Part shown: piece after piece, positions 31,475 to 32,747 of the stretch
Layout: every line of letters starts with the position of its first letter
Position numbering within the stretch: position 1 is the stretch's first letter
DNA from: Ardenticatenaceae bacterium
Lineage (GTDB): Bacteria; Chloroflexota; Anaerolineae; Promineifilales; Promineifilaceae
Assembly: GCA_020634495.1 (NCBI GenBank)
Contig: JACKBR010000052.1
Coordinates: 1 to 32,747, forward strand
Length of the DNA: 32,747 nucleotides
Direction: 5' to 3'
Translations under genes and position numbers: made by a program
Notes under the pieces: generated by a model
Seen by the model: the letters and a program-made list of their open reading frames with translations, nothing else
The model's database searches: none
Told to the model about the DNA's origin: nothing

Positions 31475-32671
31475 TCAGACAGACAACACTTCATCCAGCG
31501 CCGGCAGGTCTACCACCAACCCCTCACGAGCCATCAGTTCGGCTGCGGCCGCTTCGGTAAAGCCGGCCCGGGCAAAGACCGCGTAATGGAAAGTCCAATC
31601 TTCGCCGTGCGGTAGATCTTGACGCACCTTTGGCCCCTTTTGCTCGATCAGTTCCCGCACGACCTGGCGATTAACCTTCCCCTCCCCCCATTTACACTCG
31701 CTCAGCAAAATCTCTCGGCTCTGATGGTTGATGGCCACCACATCTACCTGCACCCGGCGGCTCCAATGGCTGCCCACCGCTTCCGGGGCAAAGGGTAGCT
31801 CGCCGGCGCGGGCTTGGGCCACCACCCATTGCTGGGCTAGCTTCTCAAAGGATAGGCCGACAAAAGCCCGCAATTCGTTTTTGATGTGGGCCGTGGTCTC
31901 TTCCGGGGACATCAGTTTGCTGAGATGGGGAAAGAGGAAGCGAAAGTAGAAGCGGAAGAAGGGATCGCTCAGGTGATAGCGCCCTTGCTTGGATTTACGT
32001 TGTTGGGCCGTCGTCAACGTCACCGGCAGGCGGCGTTCCACCAGGCGCAGCTCCTGCAGCTTGTTCAGATGGAAAGTGAGTCCTGATGAACCGATGAGGC
32101 AATCGTCGCTGATCATCTTCAACGTATGGTGTCCCTTGCTGATGGCTCGCAGAATAGCCTGGTAAGTAGACAGGTCGCGCAGTTCATCATGGAGCAGCAG
32201 TTCCGGTTCGGCCAGGAAGATGTTACCCGGCTCCAGAATGACCTGCCGGATGTTGTCAACGAGGTTAAGGTCTTTGTCCAACCAGCGCAGGTAGGCGGGG
32301 ATGCCGCCCACGACCCCATACAGCGCCACCCGTTCCTCGGCCGGCCAATCGGGAAAGAATTCGCGCAAACTGGAAAACGGCAGCGGTTGCAAATGCCACT
32401 GGCCGGTAAAACGGCCGAACAGCGGCGATTGATGCTGCATGATCGCTTCCATCGTCGTCACCTGTGAGCCGCACAGCACCAGAATGACGTTGGATTCTTG
32501 CAAATGGTGATCCCAGGCGTGTTGCAGAGCTGAGAGCAAAGCCGGGTCGGAGGCCGAAGCGTAAGACAGTTCATCCAGGACGAGAATCTGCTTATCAGGG
32601 GTCTGTGTCGTATGCGTCGGAAAATTTCCGGTCGCATTGACATAACTCGCTAGATGATGTTCGCCGGGTCG
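31475..32671 (-). pseudogene. AAA ATPase (archaeal-ATPase/DUF234 type) lacking the Walker A region
   Basis: The open frame begins after an in-frame TAA at 32672-32674 and runs about 398 codons. It contains Walker B (KQILVLDELSYAS), a sensor-1-like block (NVILVLCGSQVTTME), the typical GGIPAYLRW segment, a winged helix and a C-terminal DUF234/PD-(D/E)XK-like domain (REILLSECKWGEGKV). The N-terminal P-loop half expected in this family is absent, so it should not hydrolyse ATP. The first recognised start is TTG 32539, which would even drop Walker B. The upstream bases belong to another gene end, so a deletion fused the two. Confidence 0.7.
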
Positions 32672-32747
32672 TTAGGATTGTAAAACGGCCGTAATTCCCC
32701 CCGCTTCACCTCCTCCGGCAACGAAAAATGATACTTGCCCACGAAAT
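32650..32747 (-). CDS. 3' end of an unrecognised gene (partial)
   Basis: At the right edge a minus-strand frame gives 31 residues (KYHFSLPEEVKRGELRPFYN and then PNDPANII) ending TAG at 32650-32652. It looks coding and contains one ACGGCCGT. It overlaps the broken ATPase frame by about 22 bp in another phase, marking the probable deletion junction. No family was recognised from so short a piece. Confidence 0.4.
   Translation of the reverse strand, partial: FVGKYHFSLPEEVKRGELRPFYNPNDPANII

Overview
The window looks like chromosome from a mesophilic, roughly 50% GC bacterium of the Chloroflexota (Anaerolineae/Ardenticatenia-like). This is an inference. It rests on the Pro-Thr-Glu linker in a surface-exposed domain, an RND permease with no outer-membrane or periplasmic partner genes, and the mixture of lipid enzymes. 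No rRNA or tRNA gene was seen. The palindrome ACGGCCGT recurs about 38 times across genes, spacers and insertion sequences.

Layout. 1-460: 3' end of an unrecognised gene. 674-6685 (+): a winged-helix regulator, a 1450-residue RND permease with an array of about 91-residue repeats where a docking domain normally sits, and a tyrosine-phosphatase-like enzyme. 6717-11835 (+): alkyl-DHAP synthase (ether lipid), two YozE-like small proteins, then a tightly packed set of hotdog thioesterase, metallo-beta-lactamase-fold hydrolase, PlsY-like acyltransferase and DegV lipid-binding protein, followed by a GbsR/MarR regulator to 12419. 12420-13953: a CDP-alcohol phosphatidyltransferase gene destroyed by an IS3-family element.

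14033-21397 (-): a long, mostly head-to-tail run. In transcription order it holds a PlsC-like acyltransferase, four tiny single-helix membrane proteins sharing a WPF motif (none long enough for ordinary gene calling), a glycosyltransferase, a cytochrome P450, an ORF broken by an amber codon, undecaprenyl-type prenyl transferase, a second glycosyltransferase, a patatin-like lipase and a small Cys-containing protein. An IS4/IS5-type element with a perfect 8-bp target duplication has split the group of four small proteins. The set suggests synthesis and acylation of a glycosylated, possibly isoprenoid, membrane lipid, but no committed terpenoid enzyme is in the window. A second winged-helix regulator (21490-22194, paralogue of the first) lies upstream. 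The same tandem CCTAAAA-type motif precedes both it and the acyltransferase, so it probably controls itself and the run.

22362-26700: a MarR regulator, a frameshifted TauE/SafE transporter, a membrane methyltransferase, an alpha/beta hydrolase, a second copy of the tyrosine-phosphatase-like gene, and a TetR regulator that lost its start. 26711-29243: an ISL3-family element inserted beside a TniQ-like fragment and three tandem end repeats, apparently the remains of a Tn7/Tn5053-like transposon. 29344-32747: a complete tyrosine recombinase with a near-consensus promoter predicting a leaderless transcript, an unrecognised 326-residue protein, an AAA ATPase that lost its Walker A half, and the 3' end of another unknown gene.
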